This document shows positions 1 through 8,702 of a stretch of 64,000 nt of DNA, piece after piece; the stretch's first letter is position 1, and the number at the start of each line of letters is the position of its first letter. The DNA lies in assembly GCA_038330095.1 (NCBI GenBank), contig JBBQNQ010000001.1:27963-91962 (forward strand). Reading direction: 5' to 3'. The notes beneath the pieces are model-generated. The model was not told the origin of the DNA, ran no database searches, and saw only the letters and a program-made list of their open reading frames with translations. The translations under genes and the position numbers were made by a program. The DNA is from JBBPZA01 sp038330095 (lineage in GTDB: Bacteria > Actinomycetota > Thermoleophilia > Solirubrobacterales > Solirubrobacteraceae).

Positions 1-171
1 GACCAGCGCACAGCGGTCGTCGAGCACATCGCCATCACCGGCGGCACGCACGCCTGGCCGGGCGCTGCGCCGCCCGATCCCGGACCGCCGAGCACGATCC
101 CTGCTGCTGAGCAGATCGTCCGATTCTTCGCCGGCCGCCGGCTCGCGAGCGCTCCGGCGCCGTCTCGCTGA
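1..171 (+). CDS. C-terminal end of an LpqC/PHB-depolymerase-like esterase (partial)
   Basis: The window opens inside this gene; 56 codons remain before TGA. The peptide contains GGTHAWPG, followed by a short stretch leading to IVRFFAGR. This matches the end of the alpha/beta-hydrolase poly(3-hydroxybutyrate) depolymerase/LpqC family, where the His of the G-G-x-H-x-W-P motif completes the catalytic triad. Proteins of this family are normally secreted esterases. The N-terminus, nucleophile and any signal peptide lie outside the window, so substrate cannot be judged. It converges on the minus-strand polyamine operon. Confidence 0.6.
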   Translation, partial: DQRTAVVEHIAITGGTHAWPGAAPPDPGPPSTIPAAEQIVRFFAGRRLASAPAPSR

Positions 172-183
172 CGTGCAGCGGGC

Positions 184-927
184 TCACTCAGGCGTGACGT
201 AGGCGGCGGAGAGGCCTCCGTCGACCAGAAACGTGGTCGCGTTGACGTAGGAGGACTCGTCGCTGGCCAAGAAGAGCGCCGCGGCCGCGATCTCGCCGGC
301 CTGCGCGAAGCGGCCCATCGGCAGGTGCACGAGCCGCCGAGCGGCCTGCTCGGGGTCCTTGGCGTAGAGCTCGCGCAGGAGCGAGGTGTCGACCGGTCCG
401 GGACACAGCGCGTTGACCCGCACCCCCCGGCGGGCGAACTGCACACCGAGCTCGCGCGAGGCGGCCAGCACCGCGCCCTTGGAGGCGGTGTAGGCGATCT
501 GCGACGTCGCCGAGCCCATCGTCGCGACGAACGACGCCGTGTTGATGACTGAGCCGCCGCCCGCCTCGAGCAGGTGCGGTATCCCGTGCTTGCAGCACAG
601 CAGCACCGACCGCAGGTTGACGTCGAGCACCTTCTCCCACAGGTCGGGTGCGCCCTCGAGCACCGAGCCGTCCAGCGGCGGCGAGATCCCAGCGTTGTTG
701 AAGAGCACGTCGATGCGGCCGAACGCCTCGCGAGTGCCCGCGTACAGCGCGCGCACCGCGGCGTCGTCGGTGACGTCGGCCTCGATCGCGAGGTCCACGC
801 CCTCCGTGCTCAAGAGGTCTACGCCCACGACGGTCGCTCCGTGCTCGCGAAAGAGCCGCGCCGACTCGGCCCCGATCCCGCCGGCGCTGCCCGTGATCAC
901 ACACACCTTGTCGCTCAGCCGGCCCAT
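184..927 (-). CDS. SDR-family NAD(P)-dependent oxidoreductase
   Basis: 247-residue classical short-chain dehydrogenase. The cofactor motif TGSAGGIG lies near residues 12-19, NNAG near residue 80, and the catalytic YTASK motif follows a serine-containing strand (INTAS). The C-terminal VDGG motif is typical of SDRs related to 3-oxoacyl reductases. Its ATG overlaps the TGA of the aldehyde dehydrogenase upstream (ATGA), so the two are translationally coupled. It is the last gene of the glutamine-synthetase/PuuD/ALDH operon. It may reduce or oxidise a carbonyl or alcohol in polyamine or amino-alcohol breakdown; the substrate is unknown. Confidence 0.85.
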   Translation of the reverse strand: MGRLSDKVCVITGSAGGIGAESARLFREHGATVVGVDLLSTEGVDLAIEADVTDDAAVRALYAGTREAFGRIDVLFNNAGISPPLDGSVLEGAPDLWEKVLDVNLRSVLLCCKHGIPHLLEAGGGSVINTASFVATMGSATSQIAYTASKGAVLAASRELGVQFARRGVRVNALCPGPVDTSLLRELYAKDPEQAARRLVHLPMGRFAQAGEIAAAALFLASDESSYVNATTFLVDGGLSAAYVTPE

Positions 928-2282
928 CACTCGGTGGCGACGAAGACGTTCTTGACCTCGGTGTAGTGCTCGAGCGCGTGCGGCCCGAGCTCGCGGCCGA
1001 CGCCCGACTGCTTGAAGCCGCCGAACGGAGTGGCTACGCGGACCGAGGTGTTGGAGTTGATCGACAGCACGCCGCAGTCCAGCGCGCGTGCCACGCGCAG
1101 GGCGCGGGCGCCGTCGCGCGTCCACACCGAGCCCGAGAGGCCGTAGACGGTGTCGTTGGCGAGGCTGATGGCGTGTGCCTCGTCCTCGAACGGGATCACG
1201 CACGCGACCGGGCCGAAGATCTCCTCGCGCGCCGCGCGGTCGTCGTTTGAGACCGGCGCGAGCACGGTGGGCGCGAACCAGTACCCCGGACCCTCGGGCG
1301 CCTGGCCGCGTACGGCGACGGGCGCGCCCGCGGGCACGTAGGAGGCGACGGCATCGCGCTGGCCGGAGGAGATCAGCGGGCCCATCTGCGTGCTCTCGTC
1401 GAGCGGATCGCCGACCCGGATCTCGCGGACCGCCCGCTCCAGGGCGGGCAGGAAGCTCTCGAGCGCCGAGCGCTGCACGAGGATCCGCGAACGCGCGCAG
1501 CAGTCCTGGCCGGCGTTCCCGAACACCGCCATCGGCGCCGCGCTCGCCGCGCGCTCGAGGTCGGCGTCGGCGAACACGACGTTGGCCGACTTGCCTCCGA
1601 GCTCCAGCGTGACGCGCTTGATCGTGCCCCCAGCCCCAGCCGCGATCCGCCGGCCTACCTCGGTCGAGCCCGTGAAGGCGATCTTGGCCACGTCGGGGTG
1701 CTCGACCAGCCGCTGCCCGCAAACGCTGCCCGGCCCGGCCACTACGTTGACCACGCCCTCGGGCACGCCGGCTTCCAGGGCGATGCGCTCGAGCTCGAGT
1801 GCGGTGAGCGGGGTGAGCTCGGCGGGCTTGAGGACGAGCGTGTTGCCGGCGGCCAGCGCGGGGGCGACCTTCCAGCTGGCGATGGTCAGCGGGAAGTTCC
1901 AGGGGACGATGAGCCCGACGACGCCCAGCGGCTCGCGGAAGGTCATGTCTACCCCGCCGGTCACCGGGATCGTGTCGCCGAGCAGGCGCTCGGGCGCGCC
2001 GGCGTAGAAGCGGAAGGTCTCCACGACCATGCCCATCTCCCCGCGTGCGTCGGCGATCGGCTTGCCCGCGTTGCGTGCTTCGAGCGTCGCGAGCTGCTCG
2101 CACTCGGCCTCGAGCGCGTCGGCGAGCCGGCGCAGCAGCGTCGCGCGGTCGCCCGGGCTGACCGCGCGCCACGCCGGGAAGGCCGCCCGCGCGCGGTCGA
2201 CGGCGGCGTCCACCTCCTCCGCACCTGCGGTCGGCAGCTCCCGCAGCACCTGCTCGGTCGCCGGCTCGAGGACGGTGGTCAC
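927..2282 (-). CDS. Aldehyde dehydrogenase, PuuC-like
   Basis: 451-residue NAD(P)-dependent aldehyde dehydrogenase. Visible landmarks are VPWNFPL in the cofactor domain, FTGSTEVG, the general-base motif LELGGK and the nucleophile motif GQDCCA. The frame reaches far upstream, but the start is set at a GTG whose first bases overlap the TGA that ends the ancestral reading frame of the preceding hydrolase (GTGA). The operon context (gamma-glutamyl ligase, gamma-glutamyl hydrolase) suggests oxidation of gamma-glutamyl-aminobutyraldehyde to gamma-glutamyl-GABA. An alternative small aldehyde cannot be excluded. Confidence 0.85.
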   Translation of the reverse strand: MTTVLEPATEQVLRELPTAGAEEVDAAVDRARAAFPAWRAVSPGDRATLLRRLADALEAECEQLATLEARNAGKPIADARGEMGMVVETFRFYAGAPERLLGDTIPVTGGVDMTFREPLGVVGLIVPWNFPLTIASWKVAPALAAGNTLVLKPAELTPLTALELERIALEAGVPEGVVNVVAGPGSVCGQRLVEHPDVAKIAFTGSTEVGRRIAAGAGGTIKRVTLELGGKSANVVFADADLERAASAAPMAVFGNAGQDCCARSRILVQRSALESFLPALERAVREIRVGDPLDESTQMGPLISSGQRDAVASYVPAGAPVAVRGQAPEGPGYWFAPTVLAPVSNDDRAAREEIFGPVACVIPFEDEAHAISLANDTVYGLSGSVWTRDGARALRVARALDCGVLSINSNTSVRVATPFGGFKQSGVGRELGPHALEHYTEVKNVFVATE

Positions 2283-2350
2283 CGCGCGAGCGACTCCATG
2301 CGCTCGCGGGCCTGCTCCACGAAGATCCCGATCACGCGGCTGGCCTCGTC

Positions 2351-3019
2351 CTACTCCGGGTGCCACAGCACGCCGACTGCGAAGCTGCGGTCGGGGAGCT
2401 CGACCGCCTCGACGGACCCATCCTTGACGTCCCAGCCTGTCGCGACGATGCCATCGCCGAGGCGGTCGGGCGCCTGGTGATGGTGCGACTTGACCGACGT
2501 CGAAGGCGCCCCGACGACACGCGCTGCGAGCGATCCGTCCCGCAGGCGCACGTCGTGGTCGGCGTAGCTCCCGGGGGTGTGGCGGTGCTCGTCGTGGCCG
2601 ACCACGTCGTGCAGGTGCTGGTGAAGCGTCCCTCCGGCCGCCACGTTGAGCAGCTGCATGCCGCGGCAGACCCCCAGCACGGGCATGTCGCGCTCGAATG
2701 CCCGGCGAGCGAGCGCGACCTCGAAGGCGTCCCGCGGGGGCTGCGTTCCCTTGGTCTCGGGGTGGGGCAAGGCGCCGTAGCTCGCCGGGTCGATGTCGCA
2801 GCCGCCGGCGAGCAGCAGCCCATCGAGCACGTCGAGCAGGCGGTCTGGCTCCGCGGTCGCGCGCGGGTCGGGCGGCAGGATCAGCGCGAGCCCGCCCGCG
2901 CGCTGGACGGCGACCGAGTAGGTGTGGGGCAGCAGGTCGGCGACCTCCTCCCACGCTCCCCACAGGCCGAGCTCGACCGAGGCCGGCATGCCGATCACCG
3001 GCCACGCCGCCGCGTTCAC
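2351..3019 (-). CDS. puuD: PuuD-like gamma-glutamyl-GABA hydrolase, cut short by an in-frame amber codon
   Basis: Class I glutamine amidotransferase of the peptidase C26/PuuD type. The nucleophile motif GVCRGMQLLN and the terminal LWHPE (His-Glu of the triad) are intact. GTG start overlaps the ligase stop (GTGA). Directly after HPE the frame meets TAG (2351-2353), but the same frame continues for 23 more codons with a helix-like tail (DEASRVIGIFVEQ, then ARERMESLAR) to a TGA at 2279-2281 that overlaps the ALDH GTG. The overlap shows the gene originally ended there. All catalytic residues precede the amber, so a truncated protein might still work. The TAG could also be a sequencing error. Confidence 0.8.
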   Translation of the reverse strand: MNAAAWPVIGMPASVELGLWGAWEEVADLLPHTYSVAVQRAGGLALILPPDPRATAEPDRLLDVLDGLLLAGGCDIDPASYGALPHPETKGTQPPRDAFEVALARRAFERDMPVLGVCRGMQLLNVAAGGTLHQHLHDVVGHDEHRHTPGSYADHDVRLRDGSLAARVVGAPSTSVKSHHHQAPDRLGDGIVATGWDVKDGSVEAVELPDRSFAVGVLWHPE

Positions 3020-4344
3020 AGCCGCTCGAACCCCCGCTCGAGCTCCCAGTCGGTCACCGCGGCGTCGAAGGCGTCGAGCTCGACGCGGGCGGCGTTGAGG
3101 TAGTGCTCGACCACTTCGTCGCCGAGCGCCCCGCGCGCTACGGCGCTGCCGGCGAAGAGCTCGCGTGCGTCGCGAAGGGTGTGGGGGACGCGCGGCTTGT
3201 CGGATTCATAGGCGTTGCCCTCGACCGCGGGCTCTGGCTCGAGCTCGTTCTCTACCCCGTGCAGCCCCGCCGCGATGATCGCGCTGAGCGCGAGGTAGGG
3301 GTTCACGTCGGCGCCGGGCAGGCGGTTCTCGAAGCGCCGCGCGCCGCCGTGGCCGACCACCCGCAGGGCACACGTGCGGTTGTCGCGCCCCCAGGCGACC
3401 GCGGTGGGCGCGAAGGAGCCCACCGCGAAGCGCTTGTAGGAGTTGACGTTCGGGGCGAAGAGAAGGGTGAGCTCGCGCAGGCACGCGAGCTGGCCGGCCA
3501 GGAATCGCTTGAAGAGCTCCGGGTCGCGCGCGAAGGCCGGCTCGCCGGCGGCGTCGCCGAGCGAGAAGTGGATGTGGCACGAGTTGCCCTCGAGCTCGTT
3601 GTACTTCGCGATGAAGCTGAGCGCCATTCCCTCCTGGGCGGCGATCTCCTTGGCGCCGTTCTTGTAGATCGCGTGGCCGTCGGCGGCGGCGAGCGCATGG
3701 TCGTAACGGAAGTTGATCTCGTGCTGGCCGAAGTTGCACTCGCCCTTGGAGTTCTCGACGGCGAGGCCCGCGCCGCCCATGGCGTTGCGGATGCGCCGGA
3801 TCAGCGGCTCGACGCGCGCGGTCCCCAGCAGCGAGTAGTCGACGTTGTAGAGGTTGGTCGGCTCGAGGTCGCGGAAGCGCTTGTGCCACGCCGCCTCGTA
3901 GCTGTCGCGGAAGAGGAGGAACTCGAGCTCGGTGCCGGCGAAGGCGGTCCAGCCGCGCTCGGCGAGACGCTCGAGCTGGCCGCGGAGGATCTGGCGGGGC
4001 GAGGGTGCGACGGGGCGGCCGTCCTCCCACTGGACGTCGGTGAGACACAGCGCGGTCGCCGGCAGCCACGGCACGAGCCGCAGCGTCTCGAGGTCGGGCC
4101 GCAGCGCGAAGTCGCCGTAGCCCCGCTCCCAGCTGGACATCTCATAGCCCTCGACGGTCTCCATGTCGACGTCGACGGCGAGCAGGTAGTTGCACGCCTC
4201 CGCGCCGTGCTGCGCGACGTCGGCGAGGAAATGGCTCGCGGTCAACCGCTTGCCCTGCAGGCGCCCCTGCATGTCGCACATGGCGAGCAGGACGGTGTCG
4301 ATCTCCCCCGCTCCTGCGGCCTTCTCGAGCTCCTCGAGGGTCAT
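3016..4344 (-). CDS. puuA: Glutamine-synthetase-family gamma-glutamylpolyamine (or -amine) ligase
   Basis: 442 residues, the size of PuuA/GlnA3-type enzymes. An N-terminal GS beta-grasp domain is followed by the catalytic domain with ELEFLLF, NFGQHEINF, the nucleotide-site motif NSCHIHFSL and RFENRLPGADVNPYLAL near the C-terminus. These enzymes ligate glutamate to an amine with ATP. Being followed immediately by a PuuD-like hydrolase and an aldehyde dehydrogenase, the likely substrate is putrescine, another polyamine or ethanolamine rather than ammonia. No PuuB-type oxidase is visible, so the pathway is incomplete here. There is no Shine-Dalgarno sequence; TAGGCC seven bases before the ATG may be a -10 element. 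Confidence 0.8.
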   Translation of the reverse strand: MTLEELEKAAGAGEIDTVLLAMCDMQGRLQGKRLTASHFLADVAQHGAEACNYLLAVDVDMETVEGYEMSSWERGYGDFALRPDLETLRLVPWLPATALCLTDVQWEDGRPVAPSPRQILRGQLERLAERGWTAFAGTELEFLLFRDSYEAAWHKRFRDLEPTNLYNVDYSLLGTARVEPLIRRIRNAMGGAGLAVENSKGECNFGQHEINFRYDHALAAADGHAIYKNGAKEIAAQEGMALSFIAKYNELEGNSCHIHFSLGDAAGEPAFARDPELFKRFLAGQLACLRELTLLFAPNVNSYKRFAVGSFAPTAVAWGRDNRTCALRVVGHGGARRFENRLPGADVNPYLALSAIIAAGLHGVENELEPEPAVEGNAYESDKPRVPHTLRDARELFAGSAVARGALGDEVVEHYLNAARVELDAFDAAVTDWELERGFERL

Positions 4345-4434
4345 CGGGGGTGGCCTAAAGGTTTGCGCATCCGTCCATTTATCGCCGAGCCTGCGCCGGG
4401 AGTCAACCAGGCGCTCGACCGCCGCGCCGCCCGC

Positions 4435-4440
4435 TACGTT
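4435..4440 (+). promoter_or_regulatory. -10 element for a leaderless lipase mRNA
   Basis: TACGTT lies six bases before the lipase ATG, and no Shine-Dalgarno sequence is present. The spacing puts the transcription start at or next to the start codon. Confidence 0.55.
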
Positions 4441-4446
4441 CGCGGC

Positions 4447-5337
4447 ATGTACCGGGAAGGCGCAGGCTGGAGAACGGCGGTCGCGCTGGTGCTGGTCGGC
4501 GTCGCCCTGTGCGCGGGCGCCGGCACGGCCTCGGCGGCCTTCGATCCGCCCCCGCCCGGCGCCAACGACTGGACCTGCAAGCCCACCCCCGCTCACCCCC
4601 GCCCGGTCGTGCTCGTCCACGGCCTCGGCGCGACCATGGCGGTGAACTGGAGCTTTATCTCGCCCAGGCTGAGAGCCGCGGGCTACTGCGTCTTCGCGCT
4701 GACCTACGGCGTCGACCCGCGCACCGCCGCGCTGCCCTACGCCCCGGGTGGCGTGGTCGCCATGGAGCGCAGCGCCCCTCAGCTCGCCGCCTTCGTCGAC
4801 TTCGTACGCGTGTTGACCGGCGCGCGCGAGGTCGACCTCGTCGGTCACTCGGAGGGCACGGTCATGCCCCGCTACTACCTCTCCCGGCTCGGCGGCGCGA
4901 GGGCGGTCCGCCGGTTCGTGGCGCTGACCCCGCTGTGGCGCGGCACCGAGGTCGGCGGCGCGGCGTTCCTGCGCGACGTCGGCGAACGGCTGGGGATCGC
5001 CCGGGCGGTCATCGACCTGGTCGCCGGGCTATGCGGCTCGTGCCCGGAGCTGCTGCGCGGCTCGCCGTTCCTGCGCGGCCTCAACGCGGGCGGCGAGCCC
5101 GTCGCCGGCGTGTCCTACACGAGCATCGTCACGCGCTATGACGAGCTCGTCATCCCCTACACCAGCGGCATCCTCAACGCCGCCGGCACTACGAACATCG
5201 TCCTGCAGCGGGTCTGCCCGTTCGACCTCTCCGAGCATGTGGCGGTGGCCTTCGACCCCGCCGTCGCAGCACTGGTTCTAAGGGCGCTCGACCCGGCGAA
5301 CGCACGGCCGGTGTCCTGCCTTCGCGCTCGGGGCTGA
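4447..5337 (+). CDS. Secreted lipase/esterase (alpha/beta-hydrolase, lipase class 2 type)
   Basis: 296 residues with a signal peptide (hydrophobic segment about 11-30, ending near ASAA). The mature part has the oxyanion motif VLVHGLGAT and the lipase box GHSEG containing the nucleophile serine. A downstream aspartate (RYDELVIP) and a histidine (LSEHVAVAF) fit the rest of a catalytic triad. Cysteines near both ends could form disulfides, as in actinobacterial EstA/LipB-type enzymes. It probably hydrolyses extracellular acylglycerols or esters. It is transcribed alone, divergent from the polyamine operon. Confidence 0.8.
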   Translation: MYREGAGWRTAVALVLVGVALCAGAGTASAAFDPPPPGANDWTCKPTPAHPRPVVLVHGLGATMAVNWSFISPRLRAAGYCVFALTYGVDPRTAALPYAPGGVVAMERSAPQLAAFVDFVRVLTGAREVDLVGHSEGTVMPRYYLSRLGGARAVRRFVALTPLWRGTEVGGAAFLRDVGERLGIARAVIDLVAGLCGSCPELLRGSPFLRGLNAGGEPVAGVSYTSIVTRYDELVIPYTSGILNAAGTTNIVLQRVCPFDLSEHVAVAFDPAVAALVLRALDPANARPVSCLRARG

Positions 5338-5391
5338 CGGATCTCCTACGCTGGGCCACTGCCCCCCCCCGACCCAGGAGGCACGACGTCG

Positions 5392-7539
5392 ATGATGCAG
5401 CGGCTCACCCGCACGGTTCTGCGCCACAAGCGCATGGTGGCGATCGCCTGGGTACTCCTGACCATCGTCGGGGTGGTGGCCGCCGGCCCGGCCTCCAAGG
5501 CGCTGAACCAACGCTTCAGTGTTCCGGGGCGCGAGGGCTGGGAGGCCAGCCAGGAGATCGAACGGGTCTACGGGAACGGCGGCGAGACGCTGCCGATCGT
5601 CCCGGTGGTCCAGCTGCCACAGGGCAAGACGGTGAGCTCCCCCGGGCTGCGCGCCGAGCTGCTCCGCCTCGAGCGCGAGGTCCAGAAGGCAGTCCCGAGG
5701 GGCCGGGTCGCCGGCTTCGGATCCACAGGCGACCGCGCATTCGCCTCCAAGGACGGCCGGACGGCGTTCATCTATGCAATGCCGCCGCGCACCGCGGACG
5801 CGTTCGGGGGCAACGTCGACGACCAGCGCAACGTGCGCAAGGCGCTGCAGGGCGCGACGATCTCCGGAGCGCCGGTGCGGGTGACGGGCTATGACGCCCT
5901 GGCCGACTCCTCGGGCGGCGGCGGTGGAGGTCCCGGCGTCCTGCTCGAGGCCGTGATCGGTGGCGTCGGCGCGCTGGTGGTGCTCGTGTTCGTGTTCGGC
6001 TCGTGGCTCGCTGTGGTCCCGCTGCTCATGGCGATCTGCTCCATCCTCGTCTCGTTCCTGCTGCTCTGGGGGCTGACCGCCATCACCGACGTATCGCCGG
6101 TGGTGCAGTTCCTCGTCGCCCTGATCGGACTGGGAATCTCGATCGACTACGCGCTGCTGATCGTCGTGCGCTGGCGCGAGGAGCGCGACAAGGGCCTGGA
6201 GGGCGACGAGGCGGTGGCCGCCGCGATGGCCACCGCAGGGCGAGCGGTCGTCTTCTCGGGCACGACCGTCGCAGTCGGGCTGCTCGCGCTGATCGCGCTG
6301 CCGCTGCCGTTCCTGCGCAGCATGGGCTACGGCGGACTGCTGATTCCGCTGGTGGCGACGCTCGCCGCCATCACCCTGCTGCCCGTGGTTCTGGCGACGA
6401 TCGGGCCGCGGCTGGATCGCCGGCGCCTGCGGCGCAGCGACCGCAGCGTCAGATTCTGGCAGCGCTGGTCTGAGGCCGTGGTGCGCCGGCGCGGCGTCGC
6501 GGCCCTGGTCGCGGTGGCGATCCTCGCCGCGCTCGTCGTTCCCGCCACCAACCTGCACCTCGGCAACGCGGACCCGAACACGATTGCCAGGAGCGGGCAG
6601 GCCAAGCAGGGCCTGCTCACGCTCGAGGACTCCGGGATCGGCAGCGGCGCGATCGCGCCGGTCGAGACGCTCGTCCCCGCCGCCGGGGCCGCAAAGGTGG
6701 CCGCCGCCCAGGCGAACGTCGAGGGCATGCACGGCGCGGTCGCCCCGACCGGGCCTGACTGGCGCCGCAACGGCTTGGCGGTGGTGGCGGCGGTGCCGCA
6801 CGCGGGCGACGACTCCCAGGCCGGGCGCGACACCGTTCAGGGCGCGCGCGTCGCCGCTCACTCCGCCTCCCCGGGCGCGCGAGTCGGAGGCTCGGGCCCG
6901 CTCGACGCCGACTTCATCGATGCCGTCTACGGAGCCTTCCCGCTGATGATCGCGCTGATCTCGATCCTCACTTTCCTGCTGCTCGCGCGCGCCTTCCGCT
7001 CGCTGCTCTTGCCGGCCAAGGCGGTGGTCCTCAACGTCCTGTCGGTGGGGGCCGCCTGGGGCGTCATGACGCTCGTGTGGCAGGAGGGCCACGGGTCCGA
7101 GCAGATCTGGGGCATCGCCGCCACGGGCTCGATCGCTTCGTGGGTCCCGCTGATGGTCTTCGCGTTCCTCTACGGCCTCTCCATGGACTACGAGGTGTTC
7201 ATCCTCGCCCGCATGCGCGAGGAGTACGACCACACGCGCGACACCGACGAGGCTGTCATCTTCGGCCTCGCCCGCACCGGCCGGCTGGTCACCAGCGCCG
7301 CGCTGATCCTGTTCCTGGCCTTCGCGGCGCTGGCCTCGGGGCCGGAGACCGACGTCAAGACCCTCGCCACCGGCCTCGCGGCGGGGATCCTCATCGACGC
7401 GACCGTGGTCCGCGCCCTGCTCGTTCCCGCGGTGGTGTCGCTGTTCGGGCGCTGGAACTGGTGGCTGCCGGCGGGGGCGGCGCGACTGCTGCGCGTCCGC
7501 CCCTCGCCCGAGCCGGTGGCCGAGCCGGGCCCGGCGTAG
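5392..7539 (+). CDS. MMPL/RND-family membrane transporter
   Basis: 715 residues with two MMPL-type halves. Each half has one leading membrane helix, an extracytoplasmic domain and a block of five more helices (about residues 180-340 and 515-690). A polyglycine segment precedes helix 2. Proteins of this family export lipids or small hydrophobic molecules using the proton gradient; the cargo is unknown here. AGGAGG ends ten bases before the first of two tandem ATG codons, which decides the start. A run of nine C residues sits just upstream of the ribosome site. Confidence 0.85.
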   Translation: MMQRLTRTVLRHKRMVAIAWVLLTIVGVVAAGPASKALNQRFSVPGREGWEASQEIERVYGNGGETLPIVPVVQLPQGKTVSSPGLRAELLRLEREVQKAVPRGRVAGFGSTGDRAFASKDGRTAFIYAMPPRTADAFGGNVDDQRNVRKALQGATISGAPVRVTGYDALADSSGGGGGGPGVLLEAVIGGVGALVVLVFVFGSWLAVVPLLMAICSILVSFLLLWGLTAITDVSPVVQFLVALIGLGISIDYALLIVVRWREERDKGLEGDEAVAAAMATAGRAVVFSGTTVAVGLLALIALPLPFLRSMGYGGLLIPLVATLAAITLLPVVLATIGPRLDRRRLRRSDRSVRFWQRWSEAVVRRRGVAALVAVAILAALVVPATNLHLGNADPNTIARSGQAKQGLLTLEDSGIGSGAIAPVETLVPAAGAAKVAAAQANVEGMHGAVAPTGPDWRRNGLAVVAAVPHAGDDSQAGRDTVQGARVAAHSASPGARVGGSGPLDADFIDAVYGAFPLMIALISILTFLLLARAFRSLLLPAKAVVLNVLSVGAAWGVMTLVWQEGHGSEQIWGIAATGSIASWVPLMVFAFLYGLSMDYEVFILARMREEYDHTRDTDEAVIFGLARTGRLVTSAALILFLAFAALASGPETDVKTLATGLAAGILIDATVVRALLVPAVVSLFGRWNWWLPAGAARLLRVRPSPEPVAEPGPA

Positions 7540-7564
7540 CGGGCCGGCGCCAGGGACGCCGCGG

Positions 7565-8068
7565 CTAGCGCTTGAGCCGCTCGGCCAGCTTCGTGCGCGC
7601 GTTGAAAGCGCTCTTCAGCGCCCTGTCCGCGCCCGACCCGTCCGGCGGCATCATGCCGATCTGGCGGGCGTACTGCAGCTGATCGACGACCACGAAGTTG
7701 GACACGACCTTGCCGTCGCGCACGACGAAGTGGTCGATGCCGTCGATGGCGAGCGCCTTGCCGGTGGGCGCGATGCCCAGCAGCGGGCCCGCGTGGGTAC
7801 CCGTCAGGTGCCATTGCACGAACACGTCGTCGCCCTGCGCGGCGATGGTGACGACCTCCATGTGCCAGTCAGGTAACGCGTCGAAGGCGTCCTGGAAGTA
7901 GGCGCCGATCTCCTCGGCGCCGTGGCAGGTCTTGTCCGGGAAGCGCTCGACCGTGGAATCGGTCCAGAACTGCTTGAGCGCGGCGACGTCGCGGCGATTC
8001 AGCGCGTCGAACGCCCAGCGGATCAGCTCGGCGTTGGATGCGTCTGTAGGCGGGGCGGTAGCGGTCAT
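7565..8068 (-). CDS. SnoaL-like ester-cyclase/NTF2-fold protein
   Basis: 167 residues. The segment ELIRWAFDALNRRDVAAL is the usual first helix of SnoaL-like proteins, followed by ALPDWHMEV and VVQWHLTGTHAGPLLGI, the pattern of the polyketide-cyclase/ester-cyclase subgroup. These proteins fold as a small alpha+beta cone that binds hydrophobic ligands; most bacterial copies have no known substrate. It converges on the MMPL gene and appears to stand alone. Confidence 0.75.
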   Translation of the reverse strand: MTATAPPTDASNAELIRWAFDALNRRDVAALKQFWTDSTVERFPDKTCHGAEEIGAYFQDAFDALPDWHMEVVTIAAQGDDVFVQWHLTGTHAGPLLGIAPTGKALAIDGIDHFVVRDGKVVSNFVVVDQLQYARQIGMMPPDGSGADRALKSAFNARTKLAERLKR

Positions 8069-8399
8069 GCCGCGATCCTCGCACGCGCCTGGCGCCGGCG
8101 CAACGGCAGCGCTATGTGGCGCCGCCGAGAAGAGAAACGGGCGGCGCGCCGGCAGGGGTGTGGGCGCGCCGCCCGGTCGAGCGCGGGGAGAGGTTCGGCC
8201 TCCGGCCTGCCGCCCCCCGGCGTGACCCGTCGCGTGGCCGCCCCTGGGATACCCGGCGGTCCGACACGACAGCTTGGTAAGGGTGGGGTCGAGTGTTTAA
8301 GGAAGGGGCCACGCTGACGGTCGCGAAACGTGCGATCAAAAGTCAGTCGGTGCTGCCGGGACCCCAGTGGGCCACGACCCCAGCCTCCTGTCCTTTAAG
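8069..8399. other. Intergenic region without a supported gene
   Basis: About 330 bases. Short open frames exist on both strands but none has a family signature or ribosome site. The stretch is slightly less GC-rich from about 8280 onward and leads into the broken DUF2294-like segment. Confidence 0.6.
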
Positions 8400-8627
8400 T
8401 CAAGAAGGTACCAGCGGAACCGGCTGGTGTGTAGGGGGACCGAGCATGAACAGCTCGAGCTCGAGGTCGGGACCGACATGGTGAGTCGATATGAACCTCG
8501 TGACCTGGCGGCCAGTGATGCGCTCGACCACAGAGATGAAGCGCGGCTCCATCGCCTGGTGGAAGGTGCTGCGCGTTTCGTGCACGAGCGCCTTGCGCTG
8601 CAGCTCGATCATCGTCTTCTCGACGCA
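8400..8627 (-). pseudogene. Remnant of a DUF2294-family gene
   Basis: The minus frame reads VEKTMIELQRK, a helix with ETRSTFHQAMEPRF, then VERITGRQVTRFIS and PDLELELFML. This matches the C-terminal half of DUF2294 proteins, whose usual length is roughly 110-120 residues. The upstream part of the frame, about 23 residues before VEKT, does not resemble the N-terminal half and no good start is seen. The gene seems to have lost its 5' half. The function of the family is unknown. Confidence 0.45.
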
Positions 8628-8702
8628 TGATCTGCGAGGTGTTCGTCCTCGCGCCCAGCGACGTAGTTCACTGAGCGCCGTCGACCCGGTCAACGCCCGA
8701 GC

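Noticed and set aside
2351..2353. Pyrrolysine or programmed recoding at the puuD TAG
   Set aside because: No pyrrolysine genes or structured element are seen near it, and the catalytic site is complete before the codon. Error or mutation is simpler.
5362..5370. Run of nine C before the MMPL ribosome site as a phase-variation switch
   Set aside because: It is upstream of the ribosome site and not within a -10/-35 spacer that I can identify; one tract is not enough evidence.
5278..7233. A 651-codon open frame antisense to the MMPL gene
   Set aside because: Translation is His/Arg/Asp-rich with no fold-like pattern. It is a by-product of high GC content, like the similar long antisense frame at 38722-40683.
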